Of a stretch of 64,000 nucleotides of DNA, positions 18,337 through 27,424 are shown piece after piece. Position 1 is the first letter of the stretch. Every line of letters begins with the position of its first letter. Location: the NCBI GenBank assembly GCA_002189105.1, contig NIOB01000001.1, positions 1,302,001 through 1,366,000 on the forward strand, written 5' to 3'. The translations under genes were made by a program, and so were the position numbers. The notes under the pieces were generated by a model. It was given only the letters and a program-made list of their open reading frames with translations, was not told the DNA's origin and made no database searches. This DNA comes from Saccharibacillus soli (GTDB taxonomy: Bacteria; Bacillota; Bacilli; Paenibacillales; Paenibacillaceae).

Positions 18337-19824
18337 TTGAGCCTTACCCCAGCTGTCCCCGACTCATCCGCCAAAAAAGGCCCGATCCTGTTCGTCATGA
18401 TCCTGGGTGCCTTTCTGGCGACACTCAATCAGACCGTGATGAGCGTTGCGACTCCCGAACTGATGAAAGATTTCGATATTACAGCGGCCACCGCACAGTG
18501 GTTGACGACGGGCTATTTACTGGTCAATGGCGTCCTGATCCCGATCACCGCCTACCTCATGCAGAAGTTCTCGACGCGCCAATTGTTCCAGGCTTCGATG
18601 ATGATCTTTCTGGTGGGAACGATCGTCGCCGCACTTGCAGCCGGATTCCCGGCGCTGCTGACCGGACGGTTAATTCAAGCTGCTGGCGCAGGCATCATCA
18701 TGCCGCTCTTGACGAATGTCATCCTGGCCCTGTTCCCTCCTGAAAAGCGCGGTTCCGCGATGGGACTGGTCGGTCTGGCCATTATTGTAGCTCCGGCAAT
18801 CGGTCCTACTCTGGCCGGATACGTTCTGGAAAATTATTCGTGGGAAACGATGTTCTACGCCATGATTCCACTCGCTGTATTGGTAATTGCACTGGGCTTC
18901 ATCTATCTGCGCAATGTAGGCGAACGCGTCCAACTGAAGTTCGATGCAGCGAGTGTCATCTTATCCACCATTGGATTTGGTGCCCTGCTCTACGGCTTCA
19001 GCCGTGCCGGATCGCTCGGTTGGTCAAGCGGCGAAGTGCTGAGCATGATCGCACTGGGTGTGGTCGGATTGATCGTCTTCTCCTGGAGACAGCTCAAGAT
19101 GCAGTCACCGCTGCTGGATCTGCGTGCGTTCAAGTTCAGCATGTTCTCACTGACCACGATCATCAGCATCGCCGTCACGATGATTATGTATGCAGATATG
19201 ATGCTGCTGCCGCTGTATCTGCAAAATGCACGAGGCTATACCGCTATCGAATCCGGTCTGCTTCTGCTGCCAGGTGCGTTAATCATGGGTCTGTTGATGC
19301 CAATCACCGGCCGTCTATTCGACAAGTTCGGCGCCAAATGGCTGACACTGCTCGGCATGGCGATCGTAATCGCCACAACCCTTGGCTTCATCAATCTCAG
19401 TGATTCGACCAGCTATACGTATCTCGTGCTGATGTCTACCGCTCGCCGGATCGGTATGGCGTTCATGATGATGCCACTTCAGACCGCAGGTCTGAACCAA
19501 CTGCCGCAGCGCCTGAACGCGCACGGCACCGCGATCAGTAACACCATCCGTCAGGTCGCCGGCGCGATCGGCACCTCGCTGCTGGTCACGGTCATGTCCG
19601 ACCGCGCCAAGAGCCATGCGGCTGACATGATGACAAACGGCACCGATCCGTCGCAGATCGCCACGCAAGCCCAGATCGCCGGCATCAACGATGCTTATCT
19701 GGTGATCGTCGGCATCGGTATCATCGGCCTGATCTTGTCGTTCTTCATTCGCAAAGTGAGCCGTGGCGAAGAAAACGAAACGGTGATCGTGCACCCGGAC
19801 AAGAGCAAAGCCGCGAAAGCTTGA
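18337..19824 (+). CDS. DHA2-family multidrug MFS transporter (LmrB/EmrB-like)
   Basis: 495 aa; TTG start after AAAGGATG. Fourteen hydrophobic helices are expected. Family marks include LNQTVMSVATPELMKDFDIT in helix 1, TGRLIQAAGAGIIMPLL, the motif-C-like IIVAPAIGPTLAGYVLENYS in helix 5, and the C-terminal GTAISNTIRQVAGAIGTSLL typical of LmrB/EmrB proteins. It would export drugs or antibiotics by proton antiport at the membrane. Control is probably twofold: a divergent TetR and the folded leader. Confidence 0.92.
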   Translation: MSLTPAVPDSSAKKGPILFVMILGAFLATLNQTVMSVATPELMKDFDITAATAQWLTTGYLLVNGVLIPITAYLMQKFSTRQLFQASMMIFLVGTIVAALAAGFPALLTGRLIQAAGAGIIMPLLTNVILALFPPEKRGSAMGLVGLAIIVAPAIGPTLAGYVLENYSWETMFYAMIPLAVLVIALGFIYLRNVGERVQLKFDAASVILSTIGFGALLYGFSRAGSLGWSSGEVLSMIALGVVGLIVFSWRQLKMQSPLLDLRAFKFSMFSLTTIISIAVTMIMYADMMLLPLYLQNARGYTAIESGLLLLPGALIMGLLMPITGRLFDKFGAKWLTLLGMAIVIATTLGFINLSDSTSYTYLVLMSTARRIGMAFMMMPLQTAGLNQLPQRLNAHGTAISNTIRQVAGAIGTSLLVTVMSDRAKSHAADMMTNGTDPSQIATQAQIAGINDAYLVIVGIGIIGLILSFFIRKVSRGEENETVIVHPDKSKAAKA

Positions 19825-19879
19825 TCGTTCGATCGTTTAACATCGCGCCGATCCGAACGATCGTTTACCGAATGAAACG

Positions 19880-19916
19880 CCAAAAAGAGCAGCCGCCGCA
19901 GCGGCTGCTCTTTTTG
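19880..19916 (+). terminator. Terminator of the DHA2 pump
   Basis: AAAAGAGCAGCCGC and GCGGCTGCTCTTTTT form a perfect stem around CGCA. Confidence 0.9.
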
Positions 19917-19974
19917 TGCAAGAACACCCAAAAACGTACGCTCAGGATGCAACTTCGCCAGTACGGAAAAGGTC

Positions 19975-20121
19975 TCAATCCCCATCCTTGTCGTTATCGT
20001 CCATCTGCTGATGTTCCGCATCGTCCATATCCATGCCGTCATGATCGTCGTTATCCGAACCGCAGCCTACGGCAAGCGTCAACAGTCCAATGCCGATCAG
20101 AATTCCCCATGCTTTTCTCAT
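19975..20121 (-). CDS. Small acidic lipoprotein, 48 aa
   Basis: ATG 20121 has an excellent GGAAGGAGG ribosome site 7 nt upstream. The product begins MRKAWGILIGIGLLTLAVGC, a short lipoprotein signal peptide with a lipobox ending AVGC (Cys20), followed by 28 residues almost entirely Asp, His, Met, Gln and Glu. The mature peptide would sit on the outer face of the membrane and could bind metal ions; that is an inference from composition. No homologue is recognised. A separate gene-sized ribosome site and lipobox argue for a real gene despite its length. Confidence 0.65.
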   Translation of the reverse strand: MRKAWGILIGIGLLTLAVGCGSDNDDHDGMDMDDAEHQQMDDNDKDGD

Positions 20122-20289
20122 TCCGCGTCCTCCTTCCTCGTTCTTGCACTCGTTACCCTACATAACCCGTAAGCGACGGCAGTGAATTCGGAGAAACCCA
20201 AAAAAGAGCAGCACCAACGAAACGCTCGAACGCTATGGCTGTGAAGGCGCAGACGAAGAATCATCTTGTTTAACCGATTCGCATCGCTG

Positions 20290-20319
20290 CTTTTGGTCTA
20301 AAATACTTTTGGTCTAAAA
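20290..20319. repeat. 16-bp tandem microduplication at the 3' end of the YjbR gene
   Basis: CTTTTGGTCTAAAA occurs at 20290-20303 and 20306-20319. One copy contains the stop codon of the minus-strand gene, so duplication only moved noncoding sequence. The rest of 20122-20313 shows nothing further. Confidence 0.6.
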
Positions 20320-20670
20320 GTCGTCGGCCGCGCGTTTCTTGCGAATCTTCGGCCGGGTCAGTTCAAAGCTATGCCGCACCAGATCGAAAATGTCTTCGTC
20401 TTCCAGCTTGCCGTCCAGAATGACGGTATTCCAGTGTTCCTTGTTCATATGGTAGCCTGGCTTGATGTCTTCGTGAAGATCGCGCAGCATCGCGGCCCGC
20501 ATTGGATCGCATTTGAGATTGGCGCAGTCGCGGCCGTCCCGGTTATAAATGAACGCGAACGACTTTTTGTTACCAACGTGCCGCATCACTGTCCAAGTCT
20601 CGTCGAACGGGTAATCTTCGTACGCGCCGACGCAAGTGAGACAATATTCGATTAACCGCTGTTTGTTCAT
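20314..20670 (-). CDS. MmcQ/YjbR-family protein
   Basis: 118 aa with AAGGAAGGG upstream. The family pattern is clear: PFDETWTVMRHVGNKKSFAFIY, LKCDPMRAAMLRD and a C-terminal GYHMNKEHWNTVILDGKLEDEDIFDLVRHSF split over residues 70-105. YjbR proteins adopt a double-wing-like fold often labelled DNA-binding, though a role has not been shown. A single-gene unit with a TATACT-like -10 on the minus strand upstream. Confidence 0.88.
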   Translation of the reverse strand: MNKQRLIEYCLTCVGAYEDYPFDETWTVMRHVGNKKSFAFIYNRDGRDCANLKCDPMRAAMLRDLHEDIKPGYHMNKEHWNTVILDGKLEDEDIFDLVRHSFELTRPKIRKKRAADDF

Positions 20671-20858
20671 TTGGCTTCCCTTCCTTTTATGAGGTTACGT
20701 CTTCTGTCCACCCAGTATAACAAACGTACGTTCCTCCTCAAAGGGTCGAAAATGCTACCTTCATGCCTCCTGATAAACAGAAAAGCCTCATCCGCTCTTG
20801 CAGACGCAGTATGTTCTCGATGGTCAGTAGTACGCGGCCTTCGCCATTGGACTTGAAC

Positions 20859-20903
20859 ACAAAAGAGGCGCGTCCGGATTCCTCCGGTTCGCGCCTCTTT
20901 TGT
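20859..20903. terminator. Terminator downstream of the acetyltransferase gene
   Basis: ACAAAAGAGGCGCG (20859-20872) and CGCGCCTCTTTTGT (20890-20903) form a 14-bp stem with an inner CCGG pairing; T4 on both strands. Confidence 0.9.
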
Positions 20904-20930
20904 ATTCGATCTATCGCTTGATGTACTTCT

Positions 20931-21530
20931 CTAAGCTCGCTTATACCGATTCTGATCTTCATCCGTGATCTCACGAATGACCCGGCACGGATTGCCTGCG
21001 GCGACTACGCCCCGAGGAATGTCTCGGTTGACCACGCTTCCGGCGCCAATTACGCTGCCTGCTCCGATTGTCACACCCGGCAGCACCACCACATTGCCGC
21101 CGAACCAGACATTGTCGCCTACCGTAATCGGATACGCATATTCCAATCCTTGATTACGCTGCTCAATGTCAAGCGGATGACCGGCTGTATAGAAGCCGCA
21201 GTTGGGTCCGATGAATACATTTTCCCCAAACTGCACTTTTGCCGCGTCAAGAATAATGAGGTTGTGGTTGGCGAAGAAGTTACGCCCCAGTTCAATGTTG
21301 TAACCCTGATCGCAGTAGAACGGCTGCTCGATCACGAAGGGGCCTTCCACGCGGGCGACAATCTTGCGAATCAGCTCCTCGCGTTCCGTCACTTTCAAGG
21401 GATTGAGCTGGTTGTAATCGAAGCACAGCGACTTGCAGTACAGACGCTCACGCACCAGCTGTGGGTCATTATTGTTATCGTACAACAAACCTAAAGCGGC
21501 TTTTTCTTTTTCAGTCTTATCATGCGGCAA
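20931..21530 (-). CDS. maa: Maltose O-acetyltransferase-like sugar acetyltransferase
   Basis: 199 aa from TTG 21530, selected because GGAGGG lies 7-8 nt upstream and the product then starts PHDKTEKEKAALGLLYD, as in Maa/NodL proteins. The N-terminal Mac domain is followed by a left-handed beta-helix of hexapeptide repeats (ITVGDNVWFGGNVVVLPGVT, IGAGSVIGAGSVV) with the catalytic histidine region FYTAGHPLD. It transfers acetyl from acetyl-CoA to a sugar hydroxyl. It follows ilvD by 49 bp and may be co-transcribed. Confidence 0.9.
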   Translation of the reverse strand: MPHDKTEKEKAALGLLYDNNNDPQLVRERLYCKSLCFDYNQLNPLKVTEREELIRKIVARVEGPFVIEQPFYCDQGYNIELGRNFFANHNLIILDAAKVQFGENVFIGPNCGFYTAGHPLDIEQRNQGLEYAYPITVGDNVWFGGNVVVLPGVTIGAGSVIGAGSVVNRDIPRGVVAAGNPCRVIREITDEDQNRYKRA

Positions 21531-21579
21531 TCCTAATCCCTCCAAAAATAGATGTCCGCTTCAGTATAACGAAAACCTT

Positions 21580-23283
21580 TTACTCGAACAAATCCGTTAC
21601 CGCGCCCCTGGAAGCGGAAGAGACCAGCCGGGCGTACTTGCCCAATACGCCCGAGGATACTTTAAGCGGCGGCTGCACCCAGGCTTGCGCCCGTGCTGCC
21701 AACTCTTCCTCGCTCACGTTCATGCTGACTTCCCGCTTTTCGCTATCGAAGGTCACCATATCGCCTGTCCGAAGCAGTCCGATCGGTCCGCCAACCTGCG
21801 CTTCCGGGGAGACGTGTCCCACCACGAAGCCGTGTGAACCGCCGGAGAAACGTCCATCCGTCATGAGTGCCACTTCACCGCCCAAGCCTTTGCCGACGAT
21901 CATCGCCGTTACCGACAGCATCTCCGGCATACCCGGTCCGCCTTTCGGCCCGCAGTAGCGGATGACCAACACATCACCTTTGACAATATCGCCCCGCGTG
22001 ATCGCGGCTGTCGCCTCGTCCTCGCTGTCATAGACCTTGGCCGGGCCGGTGAAGCGGGACTTTTTCATGCCCGACATCTTGGCCACGGCGCCATCCGGCG
22101 CCAGATTGCCTTTGAGTACGACAAGCGGGCCGTTAGGCTTGAGCGGATTGTCGAATGGACGAATGATCTCCTGTCCTTCCTCCAGCGAAGGCATGTCAGC
22201 CAAGTTCTCTGCCAACGTACGCCCCGTTACCGTCATGCAGTCTCCGTGCAGCAGTCCACGCTCCAGCAGCATCTTCATGACGCCTGGCACGCCGCCGATG
22301 TCATTCAGATCCTGCATGACATGCGTTCCGCTCGGCTTCAAATCCGCCAAGTGCGGCACGTTCAATCGGATGCGCTCGAAGTCGTCCAGTGTGAGATCCA
22401 CCTCAACCGAATGAGCCATCGCCAGCAGATGCAGGAACGCATTTGTGGAGCCGCCCAGAGCCATAACCACCGTAATCGCGTTCTCAAACGCTTTTTTGGT
22501 CATGATGTCGCGCGGGTAGATGCCTTTCTCCAGCAGGTTGATAACCGCCGCACCTGCACGTTCGCATTCTTCGGCTTTGCCGGCCGAGATCGCCGGCGTC
22601 GAAGACGAACCCGGCAGGCTCATGCCCATCGCTTCGGCCGAAGCCGCCATCGTGTTGGCCGTGTACATGCCGCCGCACGCGCCGGGACCCGGACAAGCGC
22701 TGCATTCGACCTTTTTCAATTCTTCGTCGGTCATGCGGCCTTCTTGATATTGGCCAACCGCTTCAAACGCGGAGACGATGTCGATCTTCTTGCCGTCCAG
22801 AATCCCCGGTTGGATCGTGCCGCCGTAGACGTAGACCGAAGGCAGATTCATCCGGCCGATCGCCATCAGGCAGGCCGGCGTGTTCTTGTCGCAGCCGCCG
22901 ACCGCCACCAATCCGTCGAAACGCTCGGCTCCGGTCACGATCTCGATCGAGTCGGCGATCGCTTCGCGGCTCGGCAGCGAGAACAGCATGCCTTCGTGTC
23001 CCATCGAGATGCCGTCGGATACCGTGATCGTATTGAAGACGAGCGGCGCGCCGCCATTTTCTTTGACCCCTTTTTTGGCGCTGAACGCCAAATCGTTGAT
23101 ATGCATATTGCACGGCGTCACTTCGCTCCACGTGCTGGCGACCCCGATCATCGGTTTCTTGAAGTCTTCGTCGGTAAATCCGACCGCACGAAGCATTGCC
23201 CGGTTCGGAACCCGGTTGGCGCCTTCGCTGATGACTTTGCTGCGTATCCGCAAATCTTTGCCTTGGTTCGTGTTCGATTCCAT
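21580..23283 (-). CDS. ilvD: Dihydroxy-acid dehydratase
   Basis: 567 aa with AGGAG upstream of ATG. The enzyme dehydrates dihydroxy acids to 2-keto acids in valine, leucine and isoleucine synthesis. Cluster cysteines lie in [21 protein letters not shown] (about residue 129) and [20 protein letters not shown] (about 200); the C-terminal [19 protein letters not shown] motif is intact. It lies 54 bp downstream of a GntR/FCD regulator on the same strand. Other ilv genes are not in the window, so it may act in a catabolic context; standard biosynthesis is still more likely. Confidence 0.97.
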   Translation of the reverse strand: MESNTNQGKDLRIRSKVISEGANRVPNRAMLRAVGFTDEDFKKPMIGVASTWSEVTPCNMHINDLAFSAKKGVKENGGAPLVFNTITVSDGISMGHEGMLFSLPSREAIADSIEIVTGAERFDGLVAVGGCDKNTPACLMAIGRMNLPSVYVYGGTIQPGILDGKKIDIVSAFEAVGQYQEGRMTDEELKKVECSACPGPGACGGMYTANTMAASAEAMGMSLPGSSSTPAISAGKAEECERAGAAVINLLEKGIYPRDIMTKKAFENAITVVMALGGSTNAFLHLLAMAHSVEVDLTLDDFERIRLNVPHLADLKPSGTHVMQDLNDIGGVPGVMKMLLERGLLHGDCMTVTGRTLAENLADMPSLEEGQEIIRPFDNPLKPNGPLVVLKGNLAPDGAVAKMSGMKKSRFTGPAKVYDSEDEATAAITRGDIVKGDVLVIRYCGPKGGPGMPEMLSVTAMIVGKGLGGEVALMTDGRFSGGSHGFVVGHVSPEAQVGGPIGLLRTGDMVTFDSEKREVSMNVSEEELAARAQAWVQPPLKVSSGVLGKYARLVSSASRGAVTDLFE

Positions 23284-23337
23284 TGAGGTTCGCTCCTGTC
23301 TGTAGGTGAGGTTAGATGCTTTGGCAAAAAGCCGAAC

Positions 23338-24003
23338 TTAGAGCAGACGTTCCAACTCGCGCATCGGGCGGATCAGGTTCTGTTTCATGGCTTCGCCGGC
23401 TTGCCCGGCATTCCGCCGCTCGAACGCTTCGATGATCCGAAGATGCTCATGCACGGAGGCCTGCGTCGAATCCACATGCTGCTGGAGAAACACGTACTTG
23501 AAACGGCGAATATGAAGCTGAAGCGAGTCGCTAAAACTTAACGTGTACGGATTATCCGACGCTTCGACAATCAAACGATGAAACTTCTCGTCTGCCTCCA
23601 TCGCCTGGTACACCTCACTGTTCTCAACGGCCTCTGCGAATTCACGGTTCAGCTCTTTGAGGCGTTCAATCCGCTCCGCTTCGATCGTTTCCGCCGCCAC
23701 TTCCGCAGCCAGCGCGTGCAGCGCGGCAAGCGTCGAATACAGTTTGAAAATGTCTTTCTTCTCGATCTGCGTGACGCGGGTTTCTCTACCGGGATAAGCC
23801 GCGACGAGCCCTCCCATCTCGAGCAGTTGAAAAGCTTCGCGCACCGGAGTTCGGCTTACGCCCAGCGTCTCGCTCAATTCTGCTTCGAGCAGTTTCTCTC
23901 CGGGCTGCAGCGTTCCGTCGATAATCCAGCGCTGAATTTGCGAAAACGCCCGTTCTTTGGCTGTCGTCCGCGCGGGTGCGGCAAAATCTTTGGGAATCGG
24001 CAA
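23338..24003 (-). CDS. GntR-family regulator, FadR/FCD subfamily
   Basis: 221 aa, TTG start with GGAGGG 6 nt upstream. The N-terminal winged helix is standard (LLEAELSETLGVSRTPVREAFQLLEMGGLV), and the C-terminal FCD domain shows the metal/ligand pattern (DEKFHRLIVEASDN, then SVHEHLRIIEAFERRN). These regulators bind small carboxylic acids. Placed upstream of ilvD on the same strand and divergent from the molybdoenzyme unit, it could control either. Confidence 0.92.
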   Translation of the reverse strand: MPIPKDFAAPARTTAKERAFSQIQRWIIDGTLQPGEKLLEAELSETLGVSRTPVREAFQLLEMGGLVAAYPGRETRVTQIEKKDIFKLYSTLAALHALAAEVAAETIEAERIERLKELNREFAEAVENSEVYQAMEADEKFHRLIVEASDNPYTLSFSDSLQLHIRRFKYVFLQQHVDSTQASVHEHLRIIEAFERRNAGQAGEAMKQNLIRPMRELERLL

Positions 24004-24210
24004 CGAACGCCCTCCTTCATTAACCGGTTAAACATCAGGATCGAATCTTACGTGCTACATGCAATATATCGCATACATATGCCGGAAAGCAAGTACGAAA
24101 TGAATCGGCTCTATTCTTCTTCGATACAACGTTCGTGCGCGAAGGTTGGATTCGGTCGAACGATATGTTGTCTTTGTTAACGAAAATGCGAAGACGGGTA
24201 TGTAATGTTG

Positions 24211-24222
24211 TGCGTAAACGCA
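24211..24222. promoter_or_regulatory. Inverted repeat ahead of the molybdoenzyme operon
   Basis: TGCGTAAACGCA is a 12-bp palindrome immediately upstream of the ribosome site, inside the 240-bp divergent region shared with the GntR gene; also TTCGTGCGCGAA near 24129. A GntR operator is possible. Confidence 0.35.
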
Positions 24223-24242
24223 AGCCGAACAGGAGGAGTGTC

Positions 24243-24674
24243 ATGAGCAGATTGCATGCCCTTTTTGCCGAGGTGCTCGGCGAAGTCGAAACGACGCTGA
24301 CCGAAACGGAAAAGATGAGTCACCCGCTCGTCGTCTTGTTTCGCACGGCATTGGAAGAAGAAAAGGAAGCGCTGAACCGACTCTTGCCGGCTTTGAAGCA
24401 GAAGGAACCGAAATTGGAAGACTTTAAAAAAGATTGCTCGGTCGTCTATTTGAACGACGAGATCGTCGAATCGACGTTCCGCGCTTGGCTGCGGGCGGTC
24501 GATTGGATGGATCACGAGGATTCCGAAGAAGCGGCCAAGCTGGAGAACCGTTTTCCCGGCATCAAAAAGACGTTGAAAAAAGCGGCTGCGGAAATCGAAG
24601 AAACGTACGGCAACGATGCGAGCAAATATGTAGTACCCGCATTGTATCGTCCGCAAACGGGAGGCACGCGATGA
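24243..24674 (+). CDS. Small helical partner protein of the molybdoenzyme
   Basis: 143 aa, ATG after AGGAGGAG. I do not recognise a family. The protein is cytosolic and helical, with charged repeats (RTALEEEKEALNRLLPALKQ) and a tryptophan-rich middle (FRAWLRAVDWMDHED). Its stop overlaps the start of the molybdopterin oxidoreductase by ATGA, so the two are tightly coupled. A dedicated chaperone or small subunit for that enzyme is the simplest inference, analogous in position to TorD-type helpers but without visible similarity. Confidence 0.7.
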   Translation: MSRLHALFAEVLGEVETTLTETEKMSHPLVVLFRTALEEEKEALNRLLPALKQKEPKLEDFKKDCSVVYLNDEIVESTFRAWLRAVDWMDHEDSEEAAKLENRFPGIKKTLKKAAAEIEETYGNDASKYVVPALYRPQTGGTR

Positions 24675-27118
24675 GCTGGCAAAAAGAACGCATCGACATG
24701 AACGTCTACAGTCAAGGCGAAGTGGACCGCTGGGTGTACAGCACCTGCAATCTCTGCTCGGTCGGCTGCGGCTGCGAGATCGCGGTCAAAGACGAGCAGA
24801 TCGTCGGCATCCGCGGCAACGGCAAACATTCCATTAACCGTGGGCGGCTCGGACCCAAAGGCGAAAACCAGTGGCAGGCCAACGCCAGTCCCGACCGTCT
24901 CCTCTCTCCGCTAATCCGCAACGATCTCGGCGTACTGGTACCGGCGACTTGGGACGAAGCGATGGATCTGATTACGGCCAAGATGAAAGAAGCCTTGGAC
25001 AAAAAAGGACCGAACAGCATTTCCATTTATTCGACCGGACAAGCGTTCCTCGAAGATTATTATACAATCGCCAAGATCGGACGCGCGGGGCTGGGTACGC
25101 ATCTGCTCGATGCCAATACCCGGCTGTGCACGGCCACGACGGAGTTCTGCCTGCTGCAATCGTTCGGAGCGGATGGCGCGCCGGCTTCCTACGACGACGT
25201 CGACGAGACCGATACGCTGATGCTGTTCGGACATAACGTTGCCGAGACCGGCACCGTGCTGCACGAACGCATCATGGACCGCAAAGCGCGCACCGGCAAG
25301 CCTTACATCATCGCCGTCGATCCGCGCAAAACGCTGACCGTGCGCGGATCGGATCTGCATCTGCAGCTTCGTCCCGGCACGAACGTGCCGCTGCTGAACG
25401 GGCTGCTGCGGATGATGCTGGACAGCGGCTCCGCCGACGAAGACTTTATCGCGCGGTATACGATCGGGTTCGACGAGATGCGCGAAGCGCTGGACGAATG
25501 GACACCGGAACGCACGTCCGAAGTCACCGGCATTCCGGTCGAGACGCTGCGGGAAGCCGGCCGCGTGCTGTCCGAAACGCCCTCGCTGGTCACGACAACG
25601 CTGCAGGGCGCGTTCCAGAGCGCGGACGCGACGACCGCCTGCGTGGCGATCAACAATATGCATCTGGTGCGCGGTCTGATCGGCAAGCCGGGCTGCGGCC
25701 CGCTGCATATGGCCGGGCAGCCCAGCTCATCCGCCAATCGAACGGCAGGCGGTGTGGGCACCTACCCGGCGCACCGCAACCCGATGAATCCACAGCATCT
25801 GCAGGAGATGGCGAAGCTGTGGAACGTGGAGGAATCCAAGCTGCCGGCTGGCCCGGAAAAAGGCATCGAGGAGCAGCTTGAGATGATCGAGCAGGATCAA
25901 ATCGACATCTTCTGGAATATTGGAACCAACCCGCTCGTTTCCCTGCCTAACCGCAAACGGGCGCGGGCCGCGCTCGATAAAGTGTTCGTGATTATGCAGG
26001 ACCATTTTCTGACGGAAACGTCCAAAGTTGCCGACGTGGTCCTCCCCGCCGCCATGTGGGGCGAGAAGACCGGTACGATGGAGAACGCCGACCGGCGGAT
26101 CAATCTGCTGCGCCAAGCGGTAAATCCGCCGGAAGGCGTGCGTTCCGACCTCGATATTCTGCTCGATTTCGCCAAGCGGATGAATTTCCGCGACAAGGAA
26201 GGCAATCCTCTGATCGGCTACTCCACGCCGGAAGAAGCCTTCGAAGAATGGAAAGAGGTCTCCCGGGGTCGTCCGTGTGACATGACGGGTATGACCTATG
26301 AGCTTCTGGAGCAGCGCAATGGTCTGCGCTGGCCTGCGACGGCGGAACGTCCGGAAGGAACAGTTCGATTGTACGAGGATCTCAAATTCCATACCTCTGC
26401 CGATTACGCGCAGAGCTACACCAAAGATCAGTTCACTGGTCGCGCGCTGACCCACGACGAATATGCGGCCAAAAAAGCCGACGGGCGTGCCATCCTGCAC
26501 GCGACCCGCTATAACCCGCCGTCCGAGCAGCCCGGCGGCGACTTCCCGATGTGGCTGACGACCGGCCGGCTCGTCTGGCATTGGCATACGCGCACCAAGA
26601 CGGGGCGCTCGCCTTATCTTCAGGCCGCCGCTCCGCACGGCTACGTCGAAGTGAATACCGAGGACGCCCGCGAACTCGGCATCGTCGAGGGCGAAGTCGT
26701 CCGCGTCGTGTCGCCGCGCGGACAGATCGAAGTGCCGGCGAAGATCGGCGACGCCGTGCAGCGCGGACTGGTCTTCGTGCCGTTCCACTTCGGCAGCTGG
26801 GAGAGCAATCAGGCGGCCAACGACTTGACGGCCGACTTCGTCGATCCCTTGTCCAAGCAGCCGACGTTCAAACAGTCGGCCTGCCGGATCGAGAAGCTGC
26901 GCAAGCCGCATCTCGTCGCCAGCGGCGAGACGCTCGGCTACATCGCCGAGCAGTACGGCATGAGCGTGGAAGACCTGCTCAAGGTCAACCGGATCGAGAC
27001 GCCTTACGGCATCCAGACCGGCCAGCAGCTTGAAGTGCCGATCTCCGTAATCAACGTGCCGATCCAGCCGTACACGCCGCAGCGGACCGAGTTTCAGCGC
27101 ACGGCGATCGAAGAGTAA
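24671..27118 (+). CDS. Molybdopterin oxidoreductase (nitrate reductase/FDH-like) with C-terminal LysM
   Basis: 815 aa; ATG in the ATGA overlap with the upstream gene. The N-terminal cluster region has Cys26, Cys29, Cys33 and Cys35 (STCNLCSVGCGCEI), but the usual fourth ligand in RGRLCxKG is Gly61 (NRGRLGPKGENQW). The Mo-ligand loop reads FGADGAPASYDD, with Ser173 where NarB/NapA have Cys. MopB core and molybdopterin-binding C-terminal domain (GGDFPMWLTTGRLVWHWHTR) are present. Residues about 745-795 form a LysM domain (HLVASGETLGYIAEQYGMS ... LEVPI). No Tat signal is present. Substrate unknown. Confidence 0.85.
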   Translation: MSWQKERIDMNVYSQGEVDRWVYSTCNLCSVGCGCEIAVKDEQIVGIRGNGKHSINRGRLGPKGENQWQANASPDRLLSPLIRNDLGVLVPATWDEAMDLITAKMKEALDKKGPNSISIYSTGQAFLEDYYTIAKIGRAGLGTHLLDANTRLCTATTEFCLLQSFGADGAPASYDDVDETDTLMLFGHNVAETGTVLHERIMDRKARTGKPYIIAVDPRKTLTVRGSDLHLQLRPGTNVPLLNGLLRMMLDSGSADEDFIARYTIGFDEMREALDEWTPERTSEVTGIPVETLREAGRVLSETPSLVTTTLQGAFQSADATTACVAINNMHLVRGLIGKPGCGPLHMAGQPSSSANRTAGGVGTYPAHRNPMNPQHLQEMAKLWNVEESKLPAGPEKGIEEQLEMIEQDQIDIFWNIGTNPLVSLPNRKRARAALDKVFVIMQDHFLTETSKVADVVLPAAMWGEKTGTMENADRRINLLRQAVNPPEGVRSDLDILLDFAKRMNFRDKEGNPLIGYSTPEEAFEEWKEVSRGRPCDMTGMTYELLEQRNGLRWPATAERPEGTVRLYEDLKFHTSADYAQSYTKDQFTGRALTHDEYAAKKADGRAILHATRYNPPSEQPGGDFPMWLTTGRLVWHWHTRTKTGRSPYLQAAAPHGYVEVNTEDARELGIVEGEVVRVVSPRGQIEVPAKIGDAVQRGLVFVPFHFGSWESNQAANDLTADFVDPLSKQPTFKQSACRIEKLRKPHLVASGETLGYIAEQYGMSVEDLLKVNRIETPYGIQTGQQLEVPISVINVPIQPYTPQRTEFQRTAIEE

Positions 27119-27205
27119 AACGAAATATAAGCCGCACGGTCGATTGCCCGCGGCAGAACATTTCGACGAAAAGTTCGCCCTGCTCGTCCGAACGTTCAAA
27201 AACGC

Positions 27206-27248
27206 ATGCAAAGAACCCCGACCTTCGCAAAGGCGGGGTTCTTTGCAT
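27206..27248. terminator. Terminator of the molybdoenzyme operon
   Basis: ATGCAAAGAACCCCG (27206-27220) and CGGGGTTCTTTGCAT (27234-27248) form a perfect 15-bp stem. The following stretch to 27424 is AT-rich and otherwise empty apart from the next gene's ribosome site. Confidence 0.85.
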
Positions 27249-27424
27249 GGGCTTTTTTTGAAAAACCACAAAAAATATTTTAAAACGTAACATTATGCTT
27301 TTTAGAAGCATTTATCCTATATCGGTTGAATCGCTCGGAAGTTAGGTTATGAATGTTTTAAAATTCTTAAAATGTTTAAAATAGGTATTGTGTATCTTTA
27401 TTAAATTTCTGAAGGAGGATTTCC

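Noticed and set aside
22246-23286. 346-codon plus-strand frame opposite ilvD
   Set aside because: Arg/His-rich antisense shadow caused by high third-position GC of ilvD.
25727-27271. 514-codon minus-strand frame opposite the molybdoenzyme
   Set aside because: Antisense shadow; composition is implausible and the plus-strand protein is clearly real.
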